Assembly (NCBI GenBank): GCA_963678705.1
Contig: OY783210.1
Location: 18,973,331-19,037,330, forward strand
Direction of reading: 5' to 3'
Source: Panorpa germanica
Taxonomy: Eukaryota > Arthropoda > Insecta > Mecoptera > Panorpidae
DNA: 64,000 bases
Part shown: positions 12,701 through 27,700 of the stretch, in pieces
Position numbering within the stretch: the first letter of the stretch is position 1
Layout of the letters: each line of letters starts with the position of its first letter
Made by a program: the position numbers and the translations under genes
The notes under the pieces: model-generated
What the model saw: only the letters and a program-made list of their open reading frames with translations
Databases searched by the model: none
What the model was told of the DNA's origin: nothing

Positions 12701-15700
12701 TCCTTGTGCAACCCAGCCATCAGCTTATTTATTGTCCTGTTTTTCCTTTCCTTTTTACTATTTCCGCCATCCACCTCTTTCCTTCACTGCCTCCCTTTAA
12801 TAGCTGGCCAATATTCTTTTCGCTCGCTACTTTTTCCTTACACTCAAACTTAATGTGCTCCAGTGTTTCGTCCTCCGCTCCGCACACTCTACACTTTCTT
12901 TCCTCACTACTTTCCCAGTATCTGTTTCCTTTAGAGTTTCATTTTTTGTTGTGGTTTTGAATAATATCTACATGGAAGAGAATGAAGCGGGAGGGAAGGC
13001 GTTTGCAGCGAGCACTACGACTTTCACAATACCAATTTGTCGATGTATAAATAAGGTTGCTTCGAGTAGCAACTCTATCTCAGATAACCGATCTCAGTTG
13101 TCTCAGTAGACCCATAATCTTGTTTAATACAATGAGTCTAATGCGTTTGATGCGACCCTTACCTATAATGTATATATGTAATAAATGTTTATACATAATT
13201 ACCTAAATAACACCAATAACCCTCAATACGTCTTTATTTTATCCCAAAAGAAACTACGCTTTATCTTTAAAGAAACTACGTCGTTCATTTTATATAGGGC
13301 AACCAGTAGTTTGAAATTCCCAGTTCCCACCAAGAGCTATGGACCATGCAACATTACAGCACCCATATAATACTATTAGAAAGAGTGAGATGCATATATT
13401 GGAAAACTGAGAATCAATATTATCGCATCGTATCTCCCCTAGGTTCTCTAGATTCTAGAATGTTTGTATATGTACTCTCTCCCGTATATTCTATATACAT
13501 CTACGTTCTCGATTATGCATATTATAAGAGGACGTTAGTGGGATAATGTAAAAATTGTTTAATGTCATTTTGTACAAATAATTTAATATAAAAATGTGGG
13601 TTCTGCGTAGTTGCATTTTTTATAAGAAATTCAATTACTTTAACTTTTACATATTAATGGTTTTTTTTATTATATAGAATGGTTTCTCACGTAATATGAA
13701 TATAAGATAAAAAGAAATTCAAATAATTTAGTTATAAAACTAATGAAGATTTCTCGTTTCTGTCGTCTGTAATATTTTGTGAGTGATTTACTTAATTTAT
13801 GAGTGGATCAAGTATCAAGAATTAACGCATTGTCCGCTTTCTACCTTCTTCCCTTCTATTAATTGCCATCTCTTTTATACAGCAGAGTGTATAACGAATC
13901 CGTATGAGTTCTTTCATACACAGAACTTTTAGAAGAAATTTTAAGTAGCTATATCGCTTTCAACGTTTATACCGGCAGTATAGTATAGAATTATGCGTTA
14001 TGAATGTTTGCAGCTCCCAGAAGCCTCAGCGTTATTAAAAAAGGGTTGTCATTTTGTATTCAAAGAACCATCAGCTTGCATAAATTTCGTGAAAGTGATG
14101 TTGTAATGATAAAAGCACAGACAGAGACTACAGAATTAACGACCAACGAATTTGTATATAAAGTAGCGTATGTATATGCTTATATGTATATACATACACA
14201 TCGTTAAATTTGCTAAAAATAACTTGGCAACATACAACAATTCTTAGTTATTCGTATGTGTAATGTAAATGTAAATAAAATGTAATGCAATTCTAGTCAC
14301 ATACACTTTCAAATGAAAGTTGTTTACATGCGAGTATACATAATATGTAATACGCAATACATATACCCTAAGCCCTGCAGCAAAATGTATTGGATTACTT
14401 AAGAAGAAAAATTAAACAAGATATTTTGTTACAAGTGTCAGCAAGTATGTAATAATATATATCAGGGGTGCGCAAATCGATTGAAAAATGAATATATGTA
14501 ATTGCAACTAGAAAATTAGTTATGTTACTCTTCGAACTACTTCTAAATCCACCAAAATCTCCAGGCTAAGGCCCTCCGCACACGAGTCCACTGATTGCAA
14601 ACTAGTCGAGCCGTGTTCCGTGACTCTATAGAATTTGTATGTATGTATTTAAATATTTTTGAATAGTATTTGTGCCCATCTCTGCTCATAATGTCACCAT
14701 TACAAGCGATATATATATATATAAAATTGTAATATTGTACGAAAATGATAATTTTTTTGGACATTATAAAGAGTACTTTAACGACACCTCACAGAAATCA
14801 AATTATTTCTTAAAAACACTGTCAAAAATGATTTATTTCACCATTTTTGTTTGTTATAATATTCAGTTGTTGTTGTTTTAAGTATAAAATATCATTAATT
14901 ACCTTTTCAATGAAAAATGAGACCAATTACGCCATAAAATGTTCATTTTTTAAAGATATTTAACGACATATTTGATATAAAATGTTATAAAATTTATATT
15001 AAATGATAACAAACAATATACTATTGTTATTTAATTTTATGGTATTATTTAGTAATTATAGAGTAATTGATTTTATAATAAATATTCGTATAAATGTATT
15101 TGCATAATTAAATGTATTATCTGACCGGAAATAATAATCTAAATATCATTCGGTGACCTAAAATATCGTAAAATTCGACTGCATATCGGTATTCAAATAG
15201 TAAATTCTTTGGAATATGTAGAACCAAATTTGCTAGCTTGCCACAAGCAATCGGATGTTTCGAATAGTCGGTTCCAGTGTGAGAGGCCATTAGAGTTTAA
15301 TTCAGGGCTCAGTTTTAAAGCTCTTGTTCTGACGTTGATAATTAATTTTAAAACATAATAATATTTTACATATATATCTTATGGAATACATCGTATTCAT
15401 AGATATTAAAATATTCATAAGTATGTATTATGCAATTTATAAGGCTATACGGTTATAAGGATAATCTGCGTGCGAAATGAAAAAAAAGTTGTCGCTTCTC
15501 CGAAATAGATATAGCAGCAGAACGGATACAAATGTCTGTATATATATTTTTAAACCAATGGAAATGAAAATAAATGTTTAGGGTAGATATTTTTTTGCGT
15601 TCCCTTGGCGACACGAAGACGGCCTTTGTATATATAGCACTATGATATATAGAAATGTTATAGGCACTTACAATAATATAGAGATGTTTGAAATCTCGCA

Positions 15701-18700
15701 CCCTCTGCCCTCTGCATGGGTTTAGTGACAAAGAATGACTTACGATTTTTATAAGGGTGCATTTAAAGGATTTTATTTTATTTTCATATAATTTTTTTAT
15801 AAAAAGAAAAATTATAATATTATTAATGATTCAGAACGTTGAGTTATTGTTTTTGGGTTCGATATCAATACCGTTTTTATTTTGTTTTGGGTATTTGACA
15901 GTGGCCCGAGTAGAAATGGTGCTCAAGTTGATCAGGTATTGTTAAAAGGCATTAAAAGACTTGCCCAACAGGGTCCTAATCGGGTACACAAAAGCTTGCC
16001 CAACTAAGCTATAATCCATACCAGCGCCTTCTCAGAATGTGAGGTATACCTGACAAGAACCTTATCAGGCCCTTGCAACATTCAGTGAATATTTATCTAA
16101 TAATTCTAAACTCAAAATCAATTCTCTCCGATGACATAGGGTACAAATTTTCATTCCAACTGCAAAATAATAGTTTACACAATATTGCAAATTTGATCAT
16201 GCAAACTATTATGCAGCAGGATTACTTTTTTCCTATGAAAATGTATGAACCAATAGCATAAAAACTGGCGGCCTGCATACATATTTAATACAACTTGATT
16301 TGAGAACTAAAGAAAGAAATAACAATTTACACACAAGCGGTTAATATTCCACACATGCGGAGATGAGATCATAAGCCTGTGACGTCATTTGAAGTGTAGT
16401 CTGTTGAATGAGACTTACAAGTATGACTGTGAATCAGAGCGATTTTGCGAAGCATATACTTCATTTAATTAGTCATCTTACTTTTGCCACACTTCAAGAA
16501 ATAATATGTGTAAAATTAAACATATTAAGGTAATAATGAAGTTAATTAAATTAAATATACCCCGCTGGAGTTTTAAGCTTGCTACAAGGTTCATTTTCTA
16601 TTTCTTATATAGAAACGGGAACTTTTTAAACGACATTCGTATATATAGAATTAAATACTGAATTGCATGCAGAGAACTAGTAGGTATGTTATTTTATTAT
16701 TAACTCAAACTTTATTTTAAAAATCATTTGCATAATGGAAACAGTAGGTGTTCGATTGTAGCACGCGTAAAGCTAGCATGAATTAAGTATTTCAGTATGG
16801 AATAAATTAAGGGGCTACATTACCTTGATATTAAGTCCTGAAGTCTATATATAAATTATTACCGGCCCCGTGTTTTGCATTACTCGAAACTTCGTTTTCC
16901 AGAGTACAGAGACATCTAGGACTTCACACGGTTCATCTGAAATCAAAAAAAAACATTACTGCACTTATCGCCGAAATATAGAGGCAACACCATATGAACA
17001 CATTGAACAGAGAGAGATAACGCTAACAATTCTGTTTTAAAACAGTTTTATCGCAAATGTGCGCATTCTCCAAACTGACGTAAAATATACGTTAGACCAC
17101 AAGAAACTGTAAACGAGTGTGTGTATAATTAACTTTAGGCAATACAACTAATTGAGCGAAATGAATATTGGCCAGCTATTAAATGGAGGCAGTGAAGGAA
17201 AGAGGTGGATGGCGGAAATAGAAGAAAGGAAAGAAAAAACAGGACAATAAATAAGCTCGTAGCTGGGTTGCATAAGGAACATGAAGGGAGAGGAAGTACT
17301 AAAAGAGGCAGTGAAGGGAAGCAGGAGAAAGAAAGAAGTAGCGAGGAAACAGTTAAACTTCAGTCCAGAAAAATAGAGGATTTGCGGAAAGGAGATAAGG
17401 ACAAGAGGTGGATGACGGAGATAGAGACAATAATAAAATAGTAAAGGAAAAGAGTCAAGAGGAAATAGTAAAGATAGAGTGTTTATGCCTGTAATAGACA
17501 TAAGTGGAGAAGTGAAAACGAAGAGAGAAGGCAGGAAGGATAGTGAAAAGATAATAGAGGGTTTGTCGAGAGGAGACAAGGAAGGCAAGAGGTGATAGAT
17601 GAAGATACAGGCAATAAGGAAGCAGGAAACGATGTGAATAAAAGAGGAGTAGGGGACATGAAGAGAGAGGATCAAGAAAAGAAGAAACAGAAAGTACTAT
17701 TCGAAGTAGTAATAGTCTAGAATAGTTTAAGTTTAGTTTTAACTTTGAATTTATATGAAATGCATTAAGAAATATAATAATGTAGATTGTAAAGCCGAAA
17801 GGCACATAATTAATATAATAAATAATAATAATACAACTAATTGACCAGTGTGCACAAAGCGCACAGCACGTACTATAGCAGTGTGCGCATCCTTATATGT
17901 TTTCTAAGGGTCGTATCGAGTTGCAGTGTGCGTTTTTTTTCTATAATAGAAATAATGCAACTATGCATCAAAAACGTTTGCGTGATGAAATCATTAGCAG
18001 AGCCACTTTAGATTTCACTCTATTAATCCGGCTGGAAATTTATGATATGTTCTAATAGTTATAAATACATTATAATGTAAGATTATAAATATCTTTAAAG
18101 ACTGATTCACAAATAAGTGTTGTTGCCAATAATATATGTGTAGATGAATTATAGTTTTTACTAAAGACCGTTTAAAATTTCTGATTGTCAAAGGTCAACC
18201 AAACGAATATACTAATTGTGTATATAACTTTTTTTTATTTAACTTTAAAAGTTTAATAGCGTTTGTTTGTTCTTTGCAGTTATATTTTGGAGATTTCTAT
18301 TAGTTAGAAAAACATCTGGTTTTTTGTAACAAAGGCTGTATTATTCAATAGCTTTCTTGTCCTTCGTTTTGAATGGGTCTACTATTGGTGTTTGTTCTTT
18401 ATTCGCAACGTATAACTAAAACCTTTTCCCCAGTTTATTCGGGTTCCTGGAACCAGTTCTGTTTAAAACCAGAAGTTGCTTTCAGTTTCAATAATCGAAA
18501 TTCGTATTCAATGTACATGTATATAATATAGTAATGCAAAGGGCAAAAGCTGCGTGAAACTGGTGGTCAGTAAATATATCTGTTCTTGTTATGTACCGTA
18601 CACTCTAGTGCGACTTCAACATGCGGCATTCAACATTTATATATTTTTATTCATAAGTTGGTGTTACTTAATCAAATCGTCAAATTAAAGCGAATAAACG

Positions 18701-21700
18701 ATACAGTCGTTCCTCTTTACTGACACTTCCGCACAAGCCACCGCGACCCTCCTACTCAATGAGGCTTTTTAATAATTATAACGCAAGTTATTGCCCCAAC
18801 GGTTGAGTATAGGCATAATAGTCCACCGTCATCTATGTGAAACTTGCAATTTTTCAAACGACAATGCTAATGCTAATATAAACAATGTTATATCGGATAT
18901 AGATTAAAATAATTACGTATGGTATGTACTTTATTTTTAAACACATGCAATTTTTCTAAACAGGTTATGTTCCTGCATTCCACAGATAGACTTTGTTATA
19001 GAAACAACAGGCGTAATGTAAACTGATTTGATTATTTTATATGCATGCATAAAAATAAACCACTACTAAGAAATATAATCTGTTTTTTGTTTTACTTTTA
19101 CTTTTTCAATATCAAAAAGGTTACTTGCCATTCTAAGAATATCTTATAACAGCAAGAGATAAAAATGTGTCTCAGACTTTTACTTTCTAAGAAAGTTTAT
19201 CTTGTAACTTAATATTACATAATATCGTTATAAATTTCACAATAAATTTAATTATATACAGTCACTTGCTCTCGTTTATATATTTTTATACCAAACCTTT
19301 TAAAGTATCAAATTTTATTATGATTTTAATTAATTTTTTATACTTATATTTTTTGCTTTATGTAAAATCTAAGACAAAGGTGATTATATCCGGTGTTTTA
19401 TAGTGTATCCGGTGTTTTAAAGAGTATCGAGTTATTTTAGCGTGAAGAATTAGATTGTAGCTTGAACTTTCGAGGACAGACACTAAATTAATTTGTTCTG
19501 CTGTTTAACTTCATGCCAGGGCGTTTAATTTTCACCTTCCTTATACGAAATTTCTTTTTAAAAAATGGTGAAGATTAAGTCTTTACGTGTCTATTATAAA
19601 ATAAACTTTATGTATATTTGTTATAATACAAAAATTGGTCTAAAAAATAATTTAGACACCTACTTCTTAGGCTAAGTCTGCACTGCGAAAAAGAATAGCG
19701 CGGAAATATTAATAATAAAAACATAAATAATAATAATTTAATAAAAATAATAATTTCCGTGCGACTTTTAAATCAGATATGATTCAATGCATTCCACAGT
19801 TACGGATTTATTTCCCCGCTATTCTTTTTCGCAGTGCAGACTTAACCTAAGAAAGAGGAGTCTAAAGCATTTTTTAGAGTGTAGTCTTGAAATATTAGAC
19901 GTTGATAAATGAAATTCAGAATAGTTCCTAAGACAAAGTGCCCACTAAAGATAAGACTGTATTAATTGTTTCGCTATTCGGTACAAAAAGGGCATTTAAA
20001 GCAAGAAGTAGCAAGCCTAATATCATTTTCTGTAAGGCGTGGGTTTGCATATTGTATATCAGCATTGTATATAAATTATGTACACCAAAGTAAATACAAA
20101 AAATGTAAACTATAACAAGATAATACTTTTATATGTATTTGCATATAATATTGCATAAATATGCAAACAAAAAATTAGATATTTAATAAATATCATATCA
20201 GTATAATTGGAGGTTATAAAATGCTTTGCCTTGTTTATTTAGGTCGATAAACATATCAAGTAATAAGAATTCTTCTATAAGCGGATGATTTTACTATTAT
20301 TACTGCAGTATTTTATTATTTAAGGGGTCTTCTCACTTTGCAAATTTTAAAAAATCGATTTTTTTTTTTGTAATTTTGAAAGTACATATCATCAAAAATG
20401 TTATATCAAAATTTCATAAAGATCGGACAAGTCTAACTACATTTTTGGGCGACCGTTAGGTGACTACCTCAGAGCACCCGGCTTTAAAGGAGCAAACTTT
20501 AAACGCTTTTATCTGAAAACAAGGTTTTTCAGTGCCTTGTTGATGAAATTTCGGAAACTATCCGGCCGATTGTCATGAAATTTAAATGACATATTCTTCA
20601 TATTTATGGCTATAGCGCATATCATCAGATTTTTAAAATTTTGATTTGAAGTATTTTTTTTTTACAAAAAACTGCAAAAAAACGCGTTTTTTTTGGTACT
20701 TTTTCAAAAAACGTGCGCCATTTTGTTATTTTCGCGAATATCAAAAATCTGATGATATGCGCTATAGCCACTGATATACTGAATCTAAAACTGTTTTATT
20801 TTTTTGTTTTAAATGACCTGTCTCGCAGATACCATCAACAAGCCACGAACATTACATTTCTACACGAGTTTTTCGATGCTACTTTTTTGTTATAATAATT
20901 GTTCAAAAAAATAAAAAAATATAATTTTCTTGTACTTGAAAGATGTGTTTATTACATAGGATCCATTTTATCCCATAATTTTGTGCAAAAAGGCTCGAAA
21001 AAAATTTGCGAAAATAGCCTATTTTCGAGGTGCCTAAAGTGAGAAGACCCCTTAATGCTTATGCAGGATGTTTTGCAGGTCAATAATTGTTAAAACTCTT
21101 TATTACTAAATTTATAAATGTGCAACTGTATATTGTTAAAGTTGTTTGTCAGAATATTAAATATCCAATTATTTCTATTGATTATTAACGATTGAAATAG
21201 TCATTTTCTTTCCTTTAATAATTAAAGGGGTAAAAATTTCATTCCTTTGTTACCTTCTTCCCCACTACCATTCGTCTACCTTTACCCTCGCTGTAAAACA
21301 AGAGAAGTGTAAAAGAGATGCAAAATTAAACGTCACAACGATAGCAGGTGTTGTAACAACCCATCAAGTTTTGAAGACAAGGAACACAATCACATTGTGA
21401 AATCCATTAATTTGGAAACACATTGTTTAAATGTTGGCGAACGACTAAAATGGGGCGGCTCCTCGTTTTGCAGCAGCTACATAGCCATATATTAATATTT
21501 AATTAATTGATAACCTTTAGACGTAAATGCAAATGAATATTTCTATGAACTATATAACAATGTAAACAAATTATAAAAATAGTTTTCCTTCATAAGAATT
21601 TCACTAGAAAAACAGTAGATTAAATATAAGGTTATATTTTAAATAAATAGTTTAAATACATATATATTAAGAGTACTATAAATATAAACAATGATGTAAT

Positions 21701-24700
21701 ATTGACCTTTAATTAATGTAATAATATTTTATTTATTATTTTCAACGGTCACTGCTTAAGACATTTTTGTACTTGCATTCTACATTTTTAATTACTAATG
21801 AATAATTTATTTGATACATAAGTGCTTACAAAGCGTAAACAATTTGTACCATTTGTTGCATAAATATTTGCAGACATATTAAATTAAATTCATTCGCGTC
21901 ATACATTATTGCGTTAAACTGGTCAAATTTCTTAAGAAGTTAAAATAGTTCAAGGTCGCGTATATCTTTCTAACGTTAGTGCCATATATGTACATAAAAG
22001 ACAAATTTAAACCTTTACTGTAATTTAATTATAGTAGCTACTATATAAATATAGTAGCTATCCCATATTACGTAAATTAAATAATTAATTAACGAATTTA
22101 ACAAAATTAAGTTATTTTTTAAAGCTATAAACTTTCTAAATATGTAAATAATTAATGCAAAGTAATTATGTTGATTGAAGTGTTTACAAATCGTGTCATT
22201 ATATATATTAACAAATATTTACCATATTTTAAAGTTTGTAAGTACATATATCATTTAAACTTATTAAAACTTCAACTTTAAAGAAAACTTTAGTTTAGTA
22301 TATTTTTTTGTGAACTTTTGAAATATTTCTTTATTAATTTAAGAAATAGCAAACAATTTATTATTACTATACAAAAAAAAAAAAATGGGAAAAATATGAA
22401 ATTATATTTTTGGGGTTGAAGAGAAAATAAATTTATTTCTTTTAATATTCTATGCACGATATACGAAGAAGTTGGGTTCAAAGTTTTACAGCTACCTCTT
22501 CTACAAGAATGGGAGATGGGGGGCCAGAGGGGCTTTCACATACGTTGTAGAATTACATTGTTATTTATTCCACAGCGCATACATGATATTTTTAACAATA
22601 ACATTTTCGGACGCCGAAATTCTATCATTTATTGTTTAGGAACGTGTTCCAATCTTGGTTAAGTGGTTATAGAGTGGTTATATTATAGACAGAAATCTTC
22701 TGACATGTGACTATGTTTATATTTACATTTTATTTTCACAAATGTGCCAAATATTAACAGTATACCAAGAATGTATGCCTCAAATAATCTTTTATAATAA
22801 CCTGTAATACCTTCAAACCACAAAATACAACATGGTAACGCAGAATGGTATAAATCATTTGTTTTTATTACTCTTAGCACGTTCCTAAGCTTCATGCTTA
22901 ATGGACCAACAACAAATAACATGACATGATTATAATTAAGTCTGAAAAGGTGTTAATTATAGTCAATCAGGGTATAATTAGAGCCATTAATACTCTGAAC
23001 TGCAGGTAACATGTTTGGATATTGATGAGTCATCGTCTATGTTTGCAGGTAGATGGTACAGCTTACATTACAAACAAAATTTTATTTATGTGAAACATCT
23101 TTTTTTTTTTTTTTTTTAATAAGAACCTTAGTGCATGTATTTTCGATTAGTATTATTATTGTAACGGTAGTAACGTAACTGTTATATTTCATTTATATTC
23201 GGAGAAATCTGTCATCGCAACGTGCATTTTCGGTAGGTGATGCAATGGATATAAATGTGAATTTTCGGAGTTTGATTATCTCGAAAACTACAAGTCTCAC
23301 AAAAAAATTTGTAAGAGACTTTTTGTAGATAATTATATTATTTACAACTTTTATAAATAACTTTTTGTAATAACTTTTATATTAAAAGAGTTAGAAGCAA
23401 AAATATACTCACTTATATTAAATTTATTTTTTCATTAAGGTGAAACGATACTTGGCCATTTTTGGTCATAAATTTTATAACCTTAATTTATGACAAACCC
23501 TTAGAAATGTTACCAGTCATATAAAAATTGGAATTTAACTAGAAAATAGAGCAATATTCATTTTCAAAACTTAATTTTGCGGTTCCAACTTATTAAAAGT
23601 CAGTGGAAGAAAGCTTAAAATATTGATACGTTATTCATCTAACTAATTGCAGCTTTAGATTTATAACTACTTACATAAAACGATTTAAACATAAAAAAAC
23701 ATGATTTTTGTAATAATATTTAACCTGCTCTATAGTATCGCCATCTATATTTAGAATCAGAAATGACCAAGTATCGTTTCACCTTAAAAATTAAAACGTT
23801 TAACTTTAATAAGTGCTTGAAATTATTTTTATCATTAATTTGAAACTAATATAAATATAACCTAAATTCAAGTAATCAAAATAACTAAATGACACATCGA
23901 CTACGAAAATTGTATTTAGTAAATATAGCTGTATCATAGAACACCACAATACAGAGTTCCTGTTCAAATTGGCGCCGTGCCGATTTTAATCCTACAAGAA
24001 TTATTTATTAAACATCACTTTAGAAAATATAAAGTTAGTTTCAAAATACATATTTAAAAATATGCATTACAGTATTGAATAAAATTAGTCACTAAATTAT
24101 TTACTAAACTACTGAGCGGACAGTAGCTGACCTGTTGCTGTGAGGCAGTAAGCCTCTATATAACTCGTATGCGAGCTACTAACCCAATTGCACATGACAG
24201 TAACTCGCATAATATGATCACACGAGCGAGTAGCTGTACTGCAGTTAATGGCCAGCTCAACTCGCTAAACTAAATTTGATGAGATATCATGCGAATTAAC
24301 TCTGAAATAAAATATTCCTGAATTAAACAACAAAAATTTATTACTATCTACAACAAAAGCCGTTTTTTATAGATTTTTGTCAACAAGCTATACAGTTGCT
24401 ATGCCGTACCATTTAATTCGTCGTCATTTTGTGACTTTACTCGTCCTTAATCTCCCTCTTGGCAGTTATGAATTTTATTTTATTATTTTAATGAGATGAC
24501 AGCGACGCCATCTGTTATCCGGATCCTGTACTCTGTACCTGGTACTTTCAAGCTCACAGAACAACGTACTTATACATAGCTCGTTAAATACTAGTTTACT
24601 GAGTATATGAAAAAAAAAAGAAAACAAAGGACGAATTTCTCATACGTACATAATTATTTTTTTTTAGTTTTTTTGGTTTAAAAGTATGTTATTTTTAATG

Positions 24701-27700
24701 AGAGCGTATTTTTATACTGTTTTTAATATTTTGCATACTCTTATTTATGTTACAGTCAAAGAAATATTGTATAATATTAAATCTTCTGTGCCGTCATTTA
24801 TTGAAACAGTCACCGTACTCCTTAATCAGTGACACTATTAATTTGCATATATGTTATAATAAAATACTATTTTAGATGGAATATAGTTGACATCACTCTC
24901 GCGTTAAAAAAATCTGTAAATCAAAAAGTAAATTAAATAAACGTACCTGTATTTTGTGGCAGTCATGTAATATTTAGGCAGTAGTGTGGTCCACTTATAC
25001 GAAACTTCAACGCTATAAAGCACCAATATTCTTTGTAGAAGGTCGTCGGTGATTATCGTCGGAAATATTGGACTCTGAAACAATAAAAATAATAAATTGC
25101 GAATTTGTTTGTAGTACATATTTAACAATAACATATTGCTTGTAACAACACATAGATAAGATGACTTATTCACTGACACAGGATATCCTGTAAGAATATT
25201 CTATGATTAATAATTGTTTAAATGTTGTATACATACATATGCAGATCAATACAGAGTTATATTACGGTGCAGCGATAAGAAAGTGAGAAAATAAAAGAAA
25301 ACGAGTTGTGTTCATTTCTTTAACTATTTTATGTATTTTAAATTATCAAAAACTCTATTTTGTAAAATAAATATTTTAATTTTAGATTAACGAAGTATCG
25401 AGTATTAAAGTAGTTGTTAAGTATACAAAATATGATTATGGTATACTGTTTTAGAAAATTCGCTTTATATAAGATACTAGATATAAGATATAAGATCTTC
25501 AATATTTTTACTTATGCCACTGTATATATTTAATAAACGATACGTGTGCAACAATTACGTATTATTCGATAAATTATGGTTTTAGAAAGGTTATGTTGAC
25601 TGAAAACACAAGCTTAAATCTCTTTTAGTTCTGATTTCTAGTTTAGGTTATGATATAATTAAGTAATATATTACAAATTACGATAGTTCGGCGGTGACTT
25701 ATACTTAAACTTATACTTAAAAAAAGCGGTATAAATCTAAAATTATTAATATAATTAATATATTAGATAATTAATTTTATCTTATTCGTTTCTATATACA
25801 TTATAGAAATATAAGTGAGTCAGTGCTTTTTAGTTATATCGGCAGTTTATACCCCATAACTTGTTTTAAGTATGAGTCGCCGCCGAACTCTCGTAATTTC
25901 AACTATATATAATTCAGTCTCTAACAGCAGAGATTATGAATCTTTATGTTTTCTTACGTTTTAAATGAACATGGAAAAAGTAATCTACTTCAAAATGTCG
26001 AGTGTCTATCAACTAGTGTATTTACATATATATTTCACAAAAAAGTTACACTATATATATGTTAGATTGCTATAAATAGACATATTGTTATGACAAGCAA
26101 TATTGTTCTGTATATAAGAATGCAAACATTGTTGTCCAAGATTGGGTTTCATTTCAGAAATAAAATATTGTATATATAATAAAAAAATATATCACATTAT
26201 TAAAATACAACGCCTATGCTATATGCAACAATACTTGCTTATGTAAACTCAAAGCAGTACAATCGTCGATTAATCAGAAGTCATCGCAGAGATTTAAGTA
26301 TAAATACAAAAGAGAAGAGAAGTGGGGAAGAAAATGTTGCATGTATTATGAGAGAGCAATGAGAATTTGAGCAAGTCTTGTAAAAATGCTATCGCTGCTG
26401 ACAGGAACACATTTAGATGAGTAAATATGCAGATACCACTGGTTCTCCTTCCTTCTTTTTCACGTTTCTGCGCTGAACAGTGGACGTGCACCCTAATATC
26501 ATTCATGCGATATTAACTAGCGATATTAAAGTTAAATCACAATGCTCAATATAACAAAAGTGAAAAAAATTTGAATTATTTTTATTTAAAATGGAAATCA
26601 CTGTCATATTCTTTAGAGGATATAATCTGAAACTTGGAAGTCAAAAACATTCAGCAAAGAAAATGTAAGAGCATATTTTCCATTCTATGTAATACGTCAG
26701 ACTTCCTGAAATAAATGAATGGTTGAGACAACATAAGCGGGGGGGGTGACGCGACTTTTACTTTAGAAAATGTGATTTATGAAAAATATTTTTTCATTTT
26801 TAAAAATAAACTATATTATTATTACTATATCAGTTGAAAATAAAAACATTAGTCTAATTGATCATTTTGTTGCGTTGCCTTGTAATAATTACATATTTTG
26901 GTATTACTTTTATTTAATTTGAATGATATTATTTTAGAGAAATATGCAAGTCAAGAACAATAGCCTTAAAACGCATTTTAAAATCTTCAAATGTGTACAG
27001 TCGTAAATACAGAGTAAACACACCTAAAATAAATCGTAGTAAATAAATTTGTTAAAAAAATGTAAATGTAAAAAATGCAAAGTATGCATATTGCATATAA
27101 TTCCAAGGGTTAGCTATTACATATAAGAAATGAAACTACTGAAACCACCAGAAGTCATTTGAAATTATCCTGACTGTACTTTTGTGACCAGATGACCTTA
27201 TCAAGTTTTAAATGGATGATTGTCAACCGCAGAATCTCGACCGTTCTTTGAGTACTATGACTCCTTGGAGAAAAATAAACCAGTGTTTCTGAAACTTATT
27301 AAAATTAGAATAATCAAAAAAATATTATACGTAAGTGTTAGTGCTAGTATAAAAAAAAGATTGACGCGAAAAGAAAAAAATTATTTTATTATTATTTAAT
27401 GCCATTTCTTTTACGTAAACGTTACTTTTTGTTATTTATTGTACATTAACGCAATTCTAGTACATTGTCTTTAAATAAATGCAAAAGATATTAAACATAT
27501 TTTACTAATATAATAGTTTAATACGTAATATTACATAATCTTGCATAAAAAGCTTTAAAAACGTTTTGTTATTTTATTTCAATGTTTTTGCCATTTGGCA
27601 CTACACTCTTGTGCCTTAACTCATTTATTTACATGTCATTGTGCTTAATTCAATTTTGATCCTTATCAAATTTAAACATTCTCACTCCTTCCAAACGAAA

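Noticed and set aside
12706..13109. Plus-strand ORFs of 84 codons each.
   Set aside because: They are antisense to the LINE C-terminus (12407-12936) and its flank. The zinc-knuckle reading on the minus strand explains the open frame.
17205..17805. Overlapping ORFs on both strands (78 to 175 codons), including a hydrophobic minus-strand one.
   Set aside because: They lie in the purine-rich 3' UTR of a LINE insertion with a clear target duplication. The composition bias keeps frames open on both strands, and the hydrophobic peptide is an artefact of pyrimidine-rich sequence.
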